Source: Podocnemis expansa
Taxonomy: Eukaryota > Chordata > Testudines > Podocnemididae
Assembly (NCBI GenBank): GCA_007922195.1
Contig: ML682123.1
Coordinates: forward strand, 1,120,751 to 1,184,750
Length of the DNA: 64,000 nucleotides
Reading direction: 5' to 3'
Below the pieces are notes generated by a model. The model was not told where the DNA came from, searched no databases, and was given only the letters and a program-made list of their open reading frames with translations. Shown in pieces: positions 1 to 11,967 of the stretch. The number at the start of each line of letters is the position of its first letter. Position 1 is the stretch's first letter. The position numbers and the translations under genes are program-made.

Positions 1-2460
1 AGGGAAGTGGACTGGACCAAAGAATTCATGGATATGAACATTAAGGATGCTTGGAACTGCTTCAAGACAAAGCTGCAGGAACTATCTGAAGCCTGCATTC
101 CAAAGAAGAGGAAAAAAAATTCAGGCATGGGTTCTGAACCAAGCTGGATGAATGTACATCTTAGACAAGTGATTAGGAGGAAACACAAGGCCTACAAGGA
201 GTGGAAGATGGGAGGGATAGGAAAGGAGGACTACCTTTTAGAGGTCAGAGCATGTAGGGATCAAGTGAGGAAGGCCAAAAGCTAAGCAGAATTAGACCTT
301 GCAAAGGGAATCAAAACCAATAGTAAAAGGTTCTTCAGCCATATAAATAGAAAGAAAACAATGAAGAAGGAGGTTGGACCACTATACACTGAGGATGGGG
401 TAGAGATCAAGGATAATCTAGGCATAGCTGAATATCTAAATAAGTACTTTGCCTCTGTCTTTAATGAGGATGATGGGGAGATTGTGGACAGAGGTAGGGC
501 AGCTAATGGGAATGAGAATGTAGAAGTGGAAATTACCATATCTGAGGTGGAAGCCAAACTTCAGCTGCTTAATGGAACTAAATCAGGGGGTCTGGATAAT
601 CTCCATCGAAGAATATTGAAGGAACTCGCACATGAAATTGCCAGCCCTTTAGCAAGGATTTTTAAAGTATCGGTGAACACAGGGGTTGTGCTTTATGACT
701 GGAGAATTGCTAATGTAGTCCTTATTTTCAAGAAAGGGAGTAAAAGTGATCCAGGTAACTACAGGCCTGTTAGTGTGACCTCAGCAGTATGCAAGGCCTT
801 GGAGAAAATTTTGAAGGAGAAGGTACTTAAGGATACCGAGGAGAATGGTAACTGTGTTAAAATACAACACAGCTTTACAAAAGGTAGATCATGCCAGACC
901 AACCTGATCTCCTTTTTTGAGAAGATAACAGACTTTTTGGATAAAGGGAATGCAGTGGACCTAATTTACTTAGATTTCAGCAAGGCATTTGATACAGTTC
1001 CACACAGGGAATTATTAGTTAAATTGGGAAAGATGAGGATTAATATGAAAATAGAAAGGTGGATAAAGAACTGGTTACAGGGGAGACTACAGGGGGTCAT
1101 AGTGAAAGGTGAACTGTCTAGCTGGAAGGAGGTTACTAACGGAATTCCCCATGGATTGGTCCTGGGACCCATCTTATTCAACCTTTTTGTTACTGACCTT
1201 GGCACAAAAAGTGGGAATGTGTTAATTAAATTTGCAGATGACACCAAGCTGGGAGGTATTGCCAATACAGAGGAGGATTGGGATAGCATACAGAATGATT
1301 TGGATGACCTTGTAAAGTGGAGCATTAGAAATAGGATGAAATTCAACAATGGGAAGTGCAAGGTCAAGCTCTTAGGGACAAATAACAGGATTTTTTCTTA
1401 TAATTTAGGAATGCATCAGCTGGAAGTGACAGGGGAGGAGAAAGACCTGGGCGTACTGGTTGATCACAGAATGACAATGAGTAGCCAATGTGATGTGGCA
1501 GCGAAAAAAGCTAATGTGGTCCTGGGGTGCATCAGAAGAGATATTTCCAGTAGAGATAGGGAGGTGTTAATACCCTTATACAAGGCATTGGTGCGACCTC
1601 ACTTGGAATATTGTGTAGAGTTCTGGTCACCCATGTTTAAGAAAAATAAAGTCAAACTTGAACAGGTGCAAAGAAGGGCTACAAGGATGATTCGTGGAAT
1701 GGAAAATCTTCCCTATGAGAGATGACTTAAAGAGCTTGGTTTTTTCAGTCTGACCAAAAGAAGGCTGAGAGGAGATATGATTGCTCTTTATTAATACATT
1801 AGAGGGATAAATACAAGGGAGGGAGAGGAATTATTTAAATTCACTGCCAATGTGGACACAAGAACAAATGAATACAAACTGTTCTTCAGAACATTTAGGC
1901 TTGAAATTAGACACAGATTCCTAACCATCAACGGAGTAAAGTTCTGGGGAAGTGGTGGGGGCAAAAATCATAAGTGCCTTCAAAACCAAGCTTGATAAGT
2001 TTATAGAGGGAATGATATAATGGACAGCATAGCTAGGTCATTGTCTGTCTTTTACTACTCATGATAGGTATAATAGTGACCTAGGAAGCGGCATTAGATG
2101 GAGTGAGTTCTGAGTTATTACAGAGAAGTTCTTCTTGACTGGCTGTTGTGGACTTGCCCTCATGCTCAAGGTTTAACTGATCGCCATATTTGGGGTTGGG
2201 AAGGAATTTTCCGCCAGGGCAGATTGCCTTGGGTGCTGGGTTTTTTTTTGCCTTCCTCTGTAGCATTGGGCATGGCTCTCTTGCTGGTTGATTCTCTGTA
2301 TTAAAGTCTTTAAGTCAAGATTTGAGGACTTTAATAGCTCAGGCATGGGTTTGAGGTTTACTGTAGGAGTGGATTGGTGAGGTTTTATGGCCTGCACTGT
2401 ACATGAGGTCAGACTAGATGATCATATTGGTCCCTTCTGACCTTAGTGTCTATGAGTCTA
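1..2460 (+). mobile_element. CR1-family LINE, 5'-truncated, reverse transcriptase region plus 3' end
   Basis: One reading frame (7-1725) carries the C-terminal half of a CR1-type ORF2. It covers the linker after the endonuclease, then a reverse transcriptase with the YRPVSVTS-like motif, LIYLDFSKAFDTVPH, a degraded PQG box (IPHGLVLGPILF) and the catalytic FADDTKLGG. It ends in the conserved QVQRRATRMI block. The frame is broken by TAA at 283-285 and TGA at 1723-1725. The expected C-terminus continues after the second stop (KELGFFSLTKRRLRGDM), so this is a dead copy. The 3' end at 2250-2460 finishes with the CR1-type tail containing GTCAGACTAGATGATCAT and a TCTATGAG repeat. The window edge hides its 5' end. 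The same tail occurs at 33624-33863. Confidence 0.9.
361..1725 (+). pseudogene. CR1 reverse transcriptase domain (longest open part)
   Basis: About 454 codons are open. They include finger, palm and thumb motifs of a non-LTR reverse transcriptase, with an intact FADD catalytic box near residue 295. In life the protein copies CR1 RNA into DNA at a nicked target in the nucleus. There is no endonuclease domain upstream because the window starts inside the linker. Stops at 283-285 and 1723-1725 in the same frame show it is not expressed as a full protein. Confidence 0.85.
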
Positions 2461-2473
2461 TGAGTAGGAACTT

Positions 2474-2764
2474 CGGGTTACTTGCCAATAACTGTCCTTC
2501 TCTGAGACAGGCTGCTCGGATTCATTCACAACCCTCCCTCTGTCCCCACAGTCGGAGTTGGCAACTCCTTGGAACTGGGGAGGGGTTGGGCAGCAGCCAC
2601 ATATATAGCCACGGGGTGGCATGGGGGGTGGTGGCCGCCAGCCCTCTTTTGATAGGCTAGGGCAAAATGTTCCAACCAGTCATGCCCTGCGGCACGGATA
2701 CACCTATTACTGAATGAATCTGAGCAGCCCGTCTTGAAGAATGATGGTTACTTGCAAGTAACCC
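2474..2764 (-). mobile_element. Isolated DIRS-type terminal region with inverted ends
   Basis: The ends form an imperfect inverted repeat of about 54 bp. The left arm (2474-2528) starts CGGGTTACTTGCCAATAACT. The right arm (2711-2764) reads GAATGAATCTGAGCAGCC and ends in AAGTAACCC. Read on the - strand, the right half matches the leader of the DIRS element at 11750-11830. Shared blocks include CATGCCGCAGTGCATG versus GTGCCGCAGGGCATG, then TTGGAA and TAGCCTATCA. There is no coding sequence. I read it as a solo terminal fragment of a DIRS element, or a short non-autonomous derivative. Confidence 0.6.
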
Positions 2765-3412
2765 ACCGTTACACATTATGAAAAAAGGTCAGGACTCATG
2801 AATGGTACCATGAGCAGTTCATATTGTTGACATGGGGGCCAGGCCTCCTCAGTGAGATGCTACTTGCTTGGCCTTCCCTTCCCTGCTGGGAAGGCCACGG
2901 GTGGTGATGTAGACTTTGTAGTCCAAAAAACCAAGTGCCTGCAGGCCACAGGTTTTGTTACTTGGGTTGTTCTGAGTATGCTCAGAAACAGAGACCAGTA
3001 ACAGTTTCTTTAAAATACTGCTTTGGGCACTACATCTGCACAGCCATTCAGCCCTGTTCACCAGTGACCTGGGAGCTGAGGCCAGCCAGAGGTGGGGTAC
3101 TGTATTCAGAGCTTGAGTCTTGTCAGGCACTTGGCTGAGGAATGGAGCAGCCAGGAAGTTTAAAATGCTGCCCCATCACCCTCCTGACCAGGGGCAGGTT
3201 CTAGCAGTTGGTGGCTGTGGCCCTTGTCCCCAGTGGGTGTGCCTGCTAGGTGAGGTGGAGGGAAGGGGAAGTAGTCAGGAGCCATAGGTGAGGAGAGAGG
3301 TTAGGGGGGATTGGAGGCAAGGGGAGGTTGTGAGGCAGCAGCTTGGTGTGTGTTTATGAAAATGGAGCCGGCAGAGAGCTGTGACCCTGGTCTCCTGGGA
3401 TAACCTTCTGAA
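2765..3412. other. Unassigned spacer
   Basis: No coding region or recognisable repeat was found. Short open frames here have no homology signal and overlap on both strands. Confidence 0.4.
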
Positions 3413-3675
3413 CAATGTTCCCTGTAAGCTGCATGGGCACACGGCCGCACAGCCCGCAGCAGCTGCCCAGCACAGGGAAGGCTGCTGGCTGCGCAGGGCT
3501 GGCAGCCAGAGTGTTCCCTCTAAGCTGACGATGCAGCTGAGCAAGTTATGGATGCAGCTGAGCAAGTTCCCTCCCATTCCTGACCCCGGATCAGGCTCTC
3601 TCCCCACTGCCCACTGGCTCCCACAAGTGCTTTCATAACTTGCTCAGTTGCATCATCAGCTTAGAGGGAACATTG
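3413..3675. mobile_element. Short terminal-inverted-repeat element (MITE-like)
   Basis: The left end CAATGTTCCCTGTAAGCTG is the inverted complement, with one mismatch, of the right end CAGCTTAGAGGGAACATTG (3657-3675). The 263-bp interior is GC-rich and non-coding, with a direct duplication of ATGCAGCTGAGCAAGTT at about 3531 and 3552. No clear target duplication is visible, so the superfamily is undecided. Confidence 0.55.
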
Positions 3676-3944
3676 AAAGGAAGGCATTGCTTTGCTATGA
3701 AAATGAATAGCAATCTCTCCTTCATTACAGAAAAAGAATGAATCATGAAAATTTCTGTCATCTATGGGGTTGTATACAAATGTAGTATATTACTGTAACC
3801 CACTCCAGTTCTTAAAATTATTAGCAGATTTTCTGGCTTCACTGCCCCATGTGTGAGAACTGGAGGGAAACAGAACAGGAACAAGCCATTGAATGATAAA
3901 ATAATTCCTCCTCTGATAAATAACTTGGATTGGTTGGACTGTAT

Positions 3945-4376
3945 GGCTGTGTTCACACAGCCTCATTTCAAAACAATGGAAGTTGTTTCAAAATAAGGTT
4001 TCAGCTGTTCACACGACACACGGTTGTTTCGGAACAATGGGAAACAAGTAAACCTAGTTCATAGGTGAAACAACGGTTGTTTCAAAACAACGCCATGCGA
4101 ACAAGATATTCCGAAACAACAGTTCAAGGGGTGCCCCCTCAGCACCCTGGCCAGGGAATCCTCAGCAGTTGCGGCGGGTTTGGGGGCAGACCGGGCTTTA
4201 AGCCGGTGGGGAGCAGCGGAAGTGAAATAGCATGTTCACAGTTTCCCGCCTTTTTCCTTATTTCGAATCAACTTTTTGTTAATTTGAAATAAGTTGTTTC
4301 AAAATGAGCGTTATTTCAATATATGGTTGTTTCGAAACAACCGTATTGAAATAACCCGCTGTGTGTGAACACAGCC
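3945..4376 (+). mobile_element. Harbinger MITE, internal deletion derivative
   Basis: The element is 432 bp. It begins GGCTGTGTTCACACAGC and ends GCTGTGTGTGAACACAGCC, flanked by a TAT duplication (3942-3944 and 4377-4379). Both ends match the autonomous Harbinger at 34537-38459, including the subterminal runs of TTGTTTCGAAACAA-like palindromes. The last 150 bp (AAATAGCATG..., TTGTTAATTTGAAATAAG) are also shared. The coding middle is gone, so it would depend on transposase supplied in trans. Confidence 0.85.
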
Positions 4377-4379
4377 TAT

Positions 4380-4997
4380 GTGAACAAATCCAGTCAGCTT
4401 TCCTACAAGCATCAATAGATTCACTTACAACAAACCATTGAAATGGTAGCTATTGCCCCCATTATGACTCTAGATATCTTTATTCATTTCTCATTTAAGA
4501 TGGACATATTAAACTTGGCAAAGACACACCAGATAATTGTCTTTCCTTCAATAAGCACAGGGAAGAGGATGACATCTCAGGTATTCAATGGATATTAGTT
4601 GATCTTAGGCAAAAGCCACAGAAAGAGTGCAACTGGAACAAACCCTTGGTTTTTTTTTTTTTCTTTGTGACATTGCAAATGGACTCCCCTGTCAATCAGC
4701 TTTGATTCAAATCCTTTGATAGGTGCAATTTCTGTACTCAAACAAAGTCTGACATTCAACTTGAAATGCTTTTAGCAAAAGAGAATTAACCATTCATGAG
4801 AGATTCCCTGATGCCAGCTGTGAAATCTGGCTCTCACTCTGAACATCCCTCGTCCCTCATGTCTCACTCTCTGAATGTTTTTGGGAGCCGAATCTGGGAA
4901 CTGAGTTTTTGTAACCCTCCTGCTGCTGGTTTCCCCATGGCGTGACCCGGTCCCCCACTTCTGCCTTGCTCAACCCTTTCTTTCCTCCCTCTAACTG
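4380..4997. other. Unassigned spacer with T-run
   Basis: AT-rich spacer with a T13 tract near 4650 and a pyrimidine-rich end at 4920-4997. No gene is seen. Confidence 0.4.
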
Positions 4998-5005
4998 CCC
5001 CAATC

Positions 5006-5927
5006 TAGGGTTACTAGATACCAAAGCACAGAAAGGAGGACAGGGATGTCTGAAAATGAGGACATTGGAGGACCTGGAGAAAATGTAGTGTTAATATAAC
5101 TGTTATTACTATATTATGCCATGGAAAATAGGTAATGATAAATGAATGCAGCATTAAAACTACACAATATCATGTTTTTAAATTCTTTTAAAATAAAGAA
5201 AATACCAAAATGGGTTCTTTAACTGAAAACTGGATATTTTTTCATTAAATGAAAGTTTTTCATGACCCTTTCATTAATGTTAATGAGACTAAAGTTAAAA
5301 AACTAAATTTTCAAATATAAACTTGAAAAATACCTTAAAAAGTTAATAAAAGAAAAAAGTTAACTCACTTTTCATTTTTCATTTTTCACAGCAGCCCATT
5401 GTTACAGTTAAAAAGACAAAGTCCTAAATTGTTTCTTTCCAGCCCCTTTAGTTGTTTTATTTAATTGGTCCAATTGGTCCTTGTTAATAATTTTATTTAT
5501 GGTAGACTTTATTTTCCTTCATTTTATTAATATCAGTTTTTTTCCCCTCCCCAATTTAGCCATTTTGTAGGGAGCAAGGGCCAAAAATAAATGTGCCTAT
5601 TATAGGTCTTGAACCTATAACCCCCAGCTTGAAAAAGCAATTTTTCTACAAACTGACCTACCCAGCCAGCCTTCCAGGGGGGAAAAGGAAAACACCTGCC
5701 CATTTAGGGGATATCTGAGCTCTCAGTGAGAAGGCTTGGTTTGTACAGAGCTGTGTGCATGTGACCACCTCTGATCTCCGGCTGCTGTGGGAAGAGCCCC
5801 AGCTCCGTCACTGGGCTGTTAGAGGGCTTCTTTAACATTCCATTCTTATGCAATCAAAAGCCCGGACAAAAGCAGCTACTTTTAAAATGCCTGGAGGACA
5901 GGACTTGCAGGACCTCTGGTAACCTTA
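5006..5927. mobile_element. Non-autonomous hAT-type transposon
   Basis: The terminal repeats are TAGGGTTACTAG and, inverted, TAAGGTTACCAG. The element is flanked by a perfect 8-bp direct repeat CCCCAATC (4998-5005 and 5928-5935), which is the hAT target-site signature. The 922-bp interior is AT-rich and has no transposase reading frame. It sits inside a pyrimidine-rich tract that continues on both sides. Confidence 0.85.
5595..5690 (-). repeat. tRNA-like (pol III promoter-like) sequence inside the hAT element
   Basis: On the - strand a B-box-like GGTTCAAGACC sits in a TATAGG/CCTATA stem with a 7-nt TTCAAGA loop. It is preceded by an A-box-like GGTAGGTCAGTTTGTAG. The anticodon arm does not fold cleanly, so this is not a real tRNA. 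It is a possible old SINE head. Confidence 0.3.
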
Positions 5928-5935
5928 CCCCAATC

Positions 5936-7490
5936 CAGGACCTGGTTCCCTGCTTCTGCCTCACCTCTTCTTTCCTTCCTGCAACCCCACCCTGCTCCTG
6001 CTTTCCCTGCATCAGGATCCCCCCTCCTACCTGCCTGACTCAAACCCTTCTTGCCTCCCAGTAATACTGCCCCCTCCTCCCTGCCATGCCAGCTTCCACT
6101 CCTGCCTCTGCCTGATCCAACTCCTTCTCACTCCCCCACCCTCCCCCTGCCGGTTTCTCCAGTACAATCCCTGCCTCTGCCTTGCCTCCATAACTTCCCT
6201 CCTGCCCCCTTAAGCCCTTCCCCTTGCCTGGCCAGTCAGAGCAGGAGCACAGTCAGCTGTGGCAGGGCAGGAGATTTTGAATGCTCTCAGCCCCAGCCCC
6301 AGGGGCTGCCAGTATGCGTTGGGGAGAGTGTTGCCTGCGCTGGTGAGCCGCAGCTTCTGCGCCAGCGCTCACCAGCGCACCTTAGATGGAACATTGTTAA
6401 AGGGTCAAAGTGAAACACATACAAATGATTTAGAGTCCATAGAAAGCAAGTCCTTGAAGTATAGGTAGTTTGCAGGTTAGTTCCATTCCTCTGATATGCA
6501 CCCAGCACCTGGGTGGGTGTTAGTCCTTTGTTCAGTCCCAGAAGAATAGTTTCAGAGGAGGGTGTTGGTTGCAGACAGGCTGAAGACTGAAGAGTAGAGA
6601 CAAAATGGAGATGAGGCTATTGCCTTTATCATCCTTTGCTCTCTCACGGTCTCAGAGTCCTTGCCAAATCAAAATGGAGTTGAGTCATATAGTCAGTCTG
6701 GGTGACTGGCTGAACAGGCTTTTTTCTAGGTCCACTCACTGCAGCTGGGAGTCCCCTTAATCACTGGGCCATTAGGATGACAATAGTTTTGCAGACACTC
6801 TGTCTGGGATTTTTTTGGAGTCAAATAATTTGGAGTACAAATAAAACAAATACTTCCCTAGTATCTTTTACAGATATGCTACCTACATATAAACCTTACA
6901 ATCATTCCTAGTAGATTACAACTTTTCTATTGATACCAAACATGGTATATCACATATGGATTATTGCAAATATGAAATACTAATATGAAAGATAACCATA
7001 AGCAGTCTCCTGGACCCAGACAGCATCATAGGAGCTACTGGCACAAAGGAAGCTTGGAATACATGAAAGAAATCCATTTCAGGATGGGGCTGTAGTGGCC
7101 AGTGGGGCACAATGTAGGATATTGCTCTGGAGACACAAGGAGAGATGAAGAACCAACCTGTTTCAGCTCCACAGCAGGATGGAGGGAGGGCAGGTTCACT
7201 GTGTTGTTAACAAGGCTGGTAAGGGTAAATAGGAGCAGATAGGAGGCATTTATATTACTTGACTGGCTAATGCTTTTTTTAAAATAAACAGCCCTTGGGC
7301 CTGGGGTGGAGGAAGAGGGAGGCAACCAAAGCATAGTAGACAAGAGGGTGCTTCAAATCTGGAGGTAATGTGCAAATGCATCACGTAAAGGAATGGAAAA
7401 GAACTGAGGCATCAGAAGTTCTGAATTACATTTAAGTGTACAGAGTGTCATTATTCTAAAAGCTATAACAATCCTTTCATTTCATTTCAT
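5936..7490. other. Pyrimidine-rich tract then unassigned spacer
   Basis: 5936-6240 is a degenerate CCTGCCTCTGC-type tract, the continuation of the sequence interrupted by the hAT element. Open frames in it are low-complexity Pro/Ser. The rest (6240-7490) has no recognisable gene. Confidence 0.4.
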
Positions 7491-7496
7491 TTAATT

Positions 7497-7606
7497 CTTC
7501 AAGCATCTGGCAAAGTGGGATTTTCTCCCACAAAAGCTCATGTGATGAATATATTTGTTAGTCTTTGAAAGTGCCATAGAACTCCTTGTTTGTTTAGCAA
7601 TGCTTT
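7497..7606 (+). repeat. Penelope-like element 3' tail, sense copy
   Basis: Contains GGGATTTTCTCCCACAAAAG, then TTTGTTAGTCTTTGAAAGTGC and CTCCTTG. This is the shared tail sequence described for 49359-49876. Non-coding, 5'-truncated. Confidence 0.6.
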
Positions 7607-8392
7607 AGGAAATGCTTCTGAGTCCTACCATCTGCTTGTATCAGTATTTTTTGCCCAGGGTCTAGCTAGCCCGTTTGTGTATAATAATCTGGAGTCCTTT
7701 ATAGTAAAACTTCTTAAATAGGCTTTAGACATACAAACTTACAGCTTCCTTCCCCATTTTTTCAGAAGGAAGCTAGTACTGAATTTCCACTACACTTTTT
7801 TTTTTTTTTTTTTTAATAGGAACAGGTGAACACTTACTTTTCCCATTGACTTTGCAATCAGGCCAGTTGCAGATATACAATTAAAAATATACCTTTTAAA
7901 ACAAAGTTGTCTTCACTCTTCTGTTTAATTATATATATTTATTGCAATGAAATACGTTCCATTAGATTTGAGTTGAAATACCTGATTTTCTTACCATAGT
8001 CTGTTTAAAGATTTTAGTTTCATTAAAATGTATTAAAAATTCAGAGAGTCTGATGGCACTCTGGGTTACTCAACTAATTGTTCACTTCAAAAGTACCTAG
8101 TTAATTTTTATATTATGTTTTTGAGTTTGATCATATACAGCTCTCTATCAATATTTGCTATTAGAGGTCTGTAGCTTAGTTGTGACTACCCTAATAAGTC
8201 ACATGGTATTGTTTCCAGTCCCTGATAAATAGAATGTATAAAGTGTTTGCTGCACAAGCATTAATACAATGTGATTCAAAATTCAGGTTTCATGAAACGT
8301 CTTGTGGATGGACATGTTCGTATGGAAAAATTTATGTTTACAGAATATCTGTCAGGGCCTTCACATGCTCATGGAAAGCAAATGTGAAGAGG
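7607..8392. other. AT-rich spacer
   Basis: Contains a T18 run at 7797-7814. No gene or named repeat is seen. Confidence 0.4.
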
Positions 8393-8560
8393 GGTGTGGG
8401 GCAGGATGAGGGGTGGTGTGGGAGTGGGGGCAGGGCCTGGGTCACAGAAGGGGTGTGGGTGGGGACATGGTACATGGGAAGGGGCCAGGGTTGGGGAAGG
8501 GGCATGACTGGGGTGTGATGGGGTGGTGTGTGGGGAGGGGTCAGGACAGGGCCTTGGTCA
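8393..8560. repeat. G-rich degenerate minisatellite
   Basis: Loose repeats of GGGGTGTGG/GGGGCAGG-like units run along the + strand. Many G runs of three to five could fold as G-quadruplexes. Open frames on both strands here are low-complexity artefacts. Confidence 0.55.
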
Positions 8561-8683
8561 GCCATGGAGCTGCCTTTCTCAGGGGAAGTTCCACTGACCA
8601 CCCATGAATGGTGCATCCCAGCCTTATGGGCTGGACAAATGTTTGAAGAACTAACCAATTAGTGAGAAACACCTTATTATGCA

Positions 8684-9652
8684 GTGTAGCAGAAGGCGCT
8701 GGCCTTCCTCAGAGCCTGGGGCTGAGAAGGGCCTGAACACCCTCTCTGGCCAAATTCAGGCACTACAAGCTTGAGCCCCAGAAGCAGAGAGGTGGGGCTA
8801 GGACAGGAAGGGGAGGTATAAAAGACCAGCTCAGCAGCTCAGTTGGGACTGAGCTGCCCTAGAGGAAGGATGCTCCCTCAGCTAGGTTGTTAGCCAGACC
8901 AGATTGTGGCTATGGGGCTAGAGAGATGCTTGCCCACCCTGCCAGTTAGCCTGAGGGTCTGCCTAGCCTACCAGGGCCAGAGGACTGCAAGAGGTGCCCT
9001 GGACTGTGGACTGGGATGGTTCTTCTGGCCAGCCTCCCACTGCTGTGCAACTGCCCCTTCCTGGGGATCCAGGAGAGGCTGAGGAAGAGCCATGTGACCT
9101 GGAAGAACTACCCTCTGTGAAGAATCCCTATGGCCTTGAGCAATTCCCTGATGCCAAGGGCCCTTGTGACCTGGAGGAGCTACCTTCAGCCAAGGAGTAG
9201 GAAGCCTTCCCTGACCTGCCTCCCCTGGACAGAGAGGGAATTGTGGGGGTTCCCTGTGTGGCCTGCACTCCCCTGGACTCAGAGGAGCCTCTCTGCAACA
9301 GGTACCCAGGCCAGGGATGGGAGGAAGTGGCCTGGGGGAATTGCACCTGGCTCAGCTGGAGGCCAACTCTTATGAGTGTCAGCATGTTGTGGCTGGAGCC
9401 ACACTGACCCTGTGACTGTGGCCAGCCACTGGTAGGGCCCTGGGCTGAGATGCAGTGGTGTCAGGTGGGCCCGCGTCTCCCTCCCTCCCCTTTTCCCTGT
9501 GTGAACCTGTTACTTGGCCAACCACCTGGGGCCAAAGACTGTGCTTGCCCTGCACCGCCTGGGGGCCGGGCCCGTTCACTTTAAAGGGATGTAATCCTCC
9601 TAAGCCCCACAAGGGGGTGGCCTCCCACCAGGTCGGGCAGTGCAGACCATGA
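8684..9652 (+). mobile_element. LTR-like or unclassified retroelement fragment
   Basis: The segment starts TGTAGCAG and ends CATGACA, giving TG...CA borders, with a good TATA box (TATAAAAG, 8817-8824). A short frame (8994-9200) contains three 36-nt units at 9090-9197. They encode 12-residue repeats of the pattern PCDLEELPSxKx / PYGLEQFPDAKG. No protease, polymerase or integrase is seen and the flanking duplication is not convincing. It could be a solo LTR or another GC-rich repeat. Confidence 0.35.
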
Positions 9653-11709
9653 CAGGCAGGAAAGTACTTTGCTATTGGTAGAGCCTGTAGACAGTGATTT
9701 ATTATTTCCTCTCTACCTGTAACTCCTACATATCCCCATCCTGTCACTTGACTTTATTTTTAGTCTCTGGCTCTATTAAATAAACTTCAGTCTGGTTTGA
9801 CTATAGATATGTCTGTGACATACCATCTGGACTAATTCGTACCTATGTCACCCTGCCTTCTAACCAGGAGTGCTTTCTACAATGCCTTGTTGCTGTAGCC
9901 TTCAGCCTGGATTGCTCATAAAAGACTACAGATTATTCATAACTATGTCTGTGTTCACTGGACAAGGCTGATTTTCATTTCAAGGTGACTCCAATATGCT
10001 CCCAATTTCCCTGCAAATATTTAGGTCCAGCTCTCTCCTATATAATATAAATTGATATGGATCTGTAATATGCACATAATTTGTCACCGCAAATGGAGCC
10101 TCTCAATTTGCACAGACAGGTTTAGATAAAATAATAAAACAATGTTATTAAGGACAAAGAGACTTTAATTAGGTACAGGTAATGAAGCAGAAACATCAAA
10201 TAGTTACTAGAAAACTAAAAATAAAACACAATGAATGCCTAATTTAACAGATTATGTTGCACTCAAAGCAAAATTTTCTTGCCACATGCTCTCAGTTTAC
10301 TGGTCAAACTTCTTAGATGAGGACCCCTTATTCTGTTCAGTAGTTGTTCCATTTGTCCGTTCTCATTCAGTGAGTTGATGGACAGAGAGAGGGAGGAGAA
10401 GGGAGGCCTTAGAGTGTCTGATCCTACTTTTGATATTCATGCCCCCTTTCTGAGAAACATTTCCAGCTGGGACAAAAGTGAAAGGCAGTCTGTGTAGTTG
10501 GGAACTCCAGGGTGGGTGTTCTTGTTTCGGTTTTGCTAAGATGTAGATTTTTTCCCATACCCGTAATCTTGCCAAAGAATGGCCACTTAGCTGGCAATGG
10601 CCCATTGGCCTTGTGTCCTTCTGGCTGAGGCATCAGCTTGCCATTTGCCTCTTGGGTGCTAGTTCTCACAACAAATGCTGGAGCTGCAGTGTGTCCAGTG
10701 TCTCTGTAATAATTCCACCTCTGCTGTCCACACTGGTGTTTAGTTTGGTGTAACTTACAACATTCAGGGGTTTGGATCATTCACACTTCTGAGAGATCTA
10801 AGATAGACTGAAGTGTAATGATCTTGAGGGTTCATTAAAGACGATACTACAGAATGAGTAAGGAATAGAACTTTAATCATACAGACAGGTATCCAGGTGT
10901 GTACCTGGGAGCAGCCATGTTAGATCTTCTCTGGGACACATCTCTCAATTTACACAACATTGGCCCATGCTAGGGAGTGTCTCTGAATTCACAGCCTCCC
11001 ACAAGCATATCACTACATGAAGTAAGCTCTAGTGTAGACCAAGCCAGAAGCTTTTCTCAATCATACAGGGGAATCCTGTAATGTTACCACATTCTTTTTA
11101 CTAGGACAACAATGACCACTGAGTTATGAATTTTCAAATGATACCTCACAAGGAAAATTTTATGCAAATATTGTCACAATAGTGAATACAGGAGTATTTT
11201 CTTGTCACAATGCCTAAAAGCCAGGGATTAAGAAGGGATTGAACTGAGGGGAAAGCAGTGAGCTGCAGAGCATTGTGGGCATGCAGAAAACAGGGGACTG
11301 GGAACTGGAGTGTAACAATGCTGCAGTGTGCAAATTGCCAGCCTGCACAGGGATAGAGTGGGACTCATTGAGCATCTGGGATGCCAGCTGCTGATGGATG
11401 GGAGAATTTCCTGCAGCGGGCATAGGCAGGGTGTGCTCCTGTTTGGGGTATGGGCTAGTGATGCAACCAAGATGCTGCAGGGCACTATGAAAAGTGTCAC
11501 GGTGCATATGGGATTTAGAGTAAGATATCTACAGCAAAACATCAGTGTTACCTGGCTAGGACAAGTGAATGCAACTGGGAGCCAGGACTCCACTGTTCTA
11601 TCCTCAGCTCTGCGGAGGGGAGTGGGGATTAGTGGGTTAGAATGGGGATCTGGGAATTAGAACCCCTGGATTCCATCCCTGCCCATGGAAAGGGAATGAG
11701 TTGTCTCAT
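9653..11709. other. Unassigned spacer with a tRNA-like SINE fragment
   Basis: No gene is recognised. At 11567-11695 there are two tandem partial copies of a turtle-type repeat (GGGAGCCAGGACTCC..., TTAGTGGGTTAGAA...) also seen near the protease exons. Two T/A-rich stretches around 10120-10170 and 10850-10890 share an ACTTTAAT-containing block, but their nature is unclear. Confidence 0.4.
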
Positions 11710-11967
11710 CAGGTGAAACTTATAATTTTTCTTTGAGCACTGCTCACATCATTCAGTTACAGATGTCTACATGCCGCAGTGCATGGTAGCTTGGAAAGTC
11801 TTTAGCCTTAGCCTGTCAAGTCAGGGCATACAGCCAATGCTCCCCCTGTGCCATGACCGTGGCTATATAGGTGAGCGTGACCCTGACCCTCCCAGTTCCT
11901 GTTTTCCAACCTCAGCGATGGTTTCGGATCAGCCAAGACTTGCGCAAGCAAGTGCCTGTCTTTTTAC

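Noticed and set aside
6051..6413. 120-codon Ser/Pro-rich frame
   Set aside because: Product of a pyrimidine-rich degenerate repeat.
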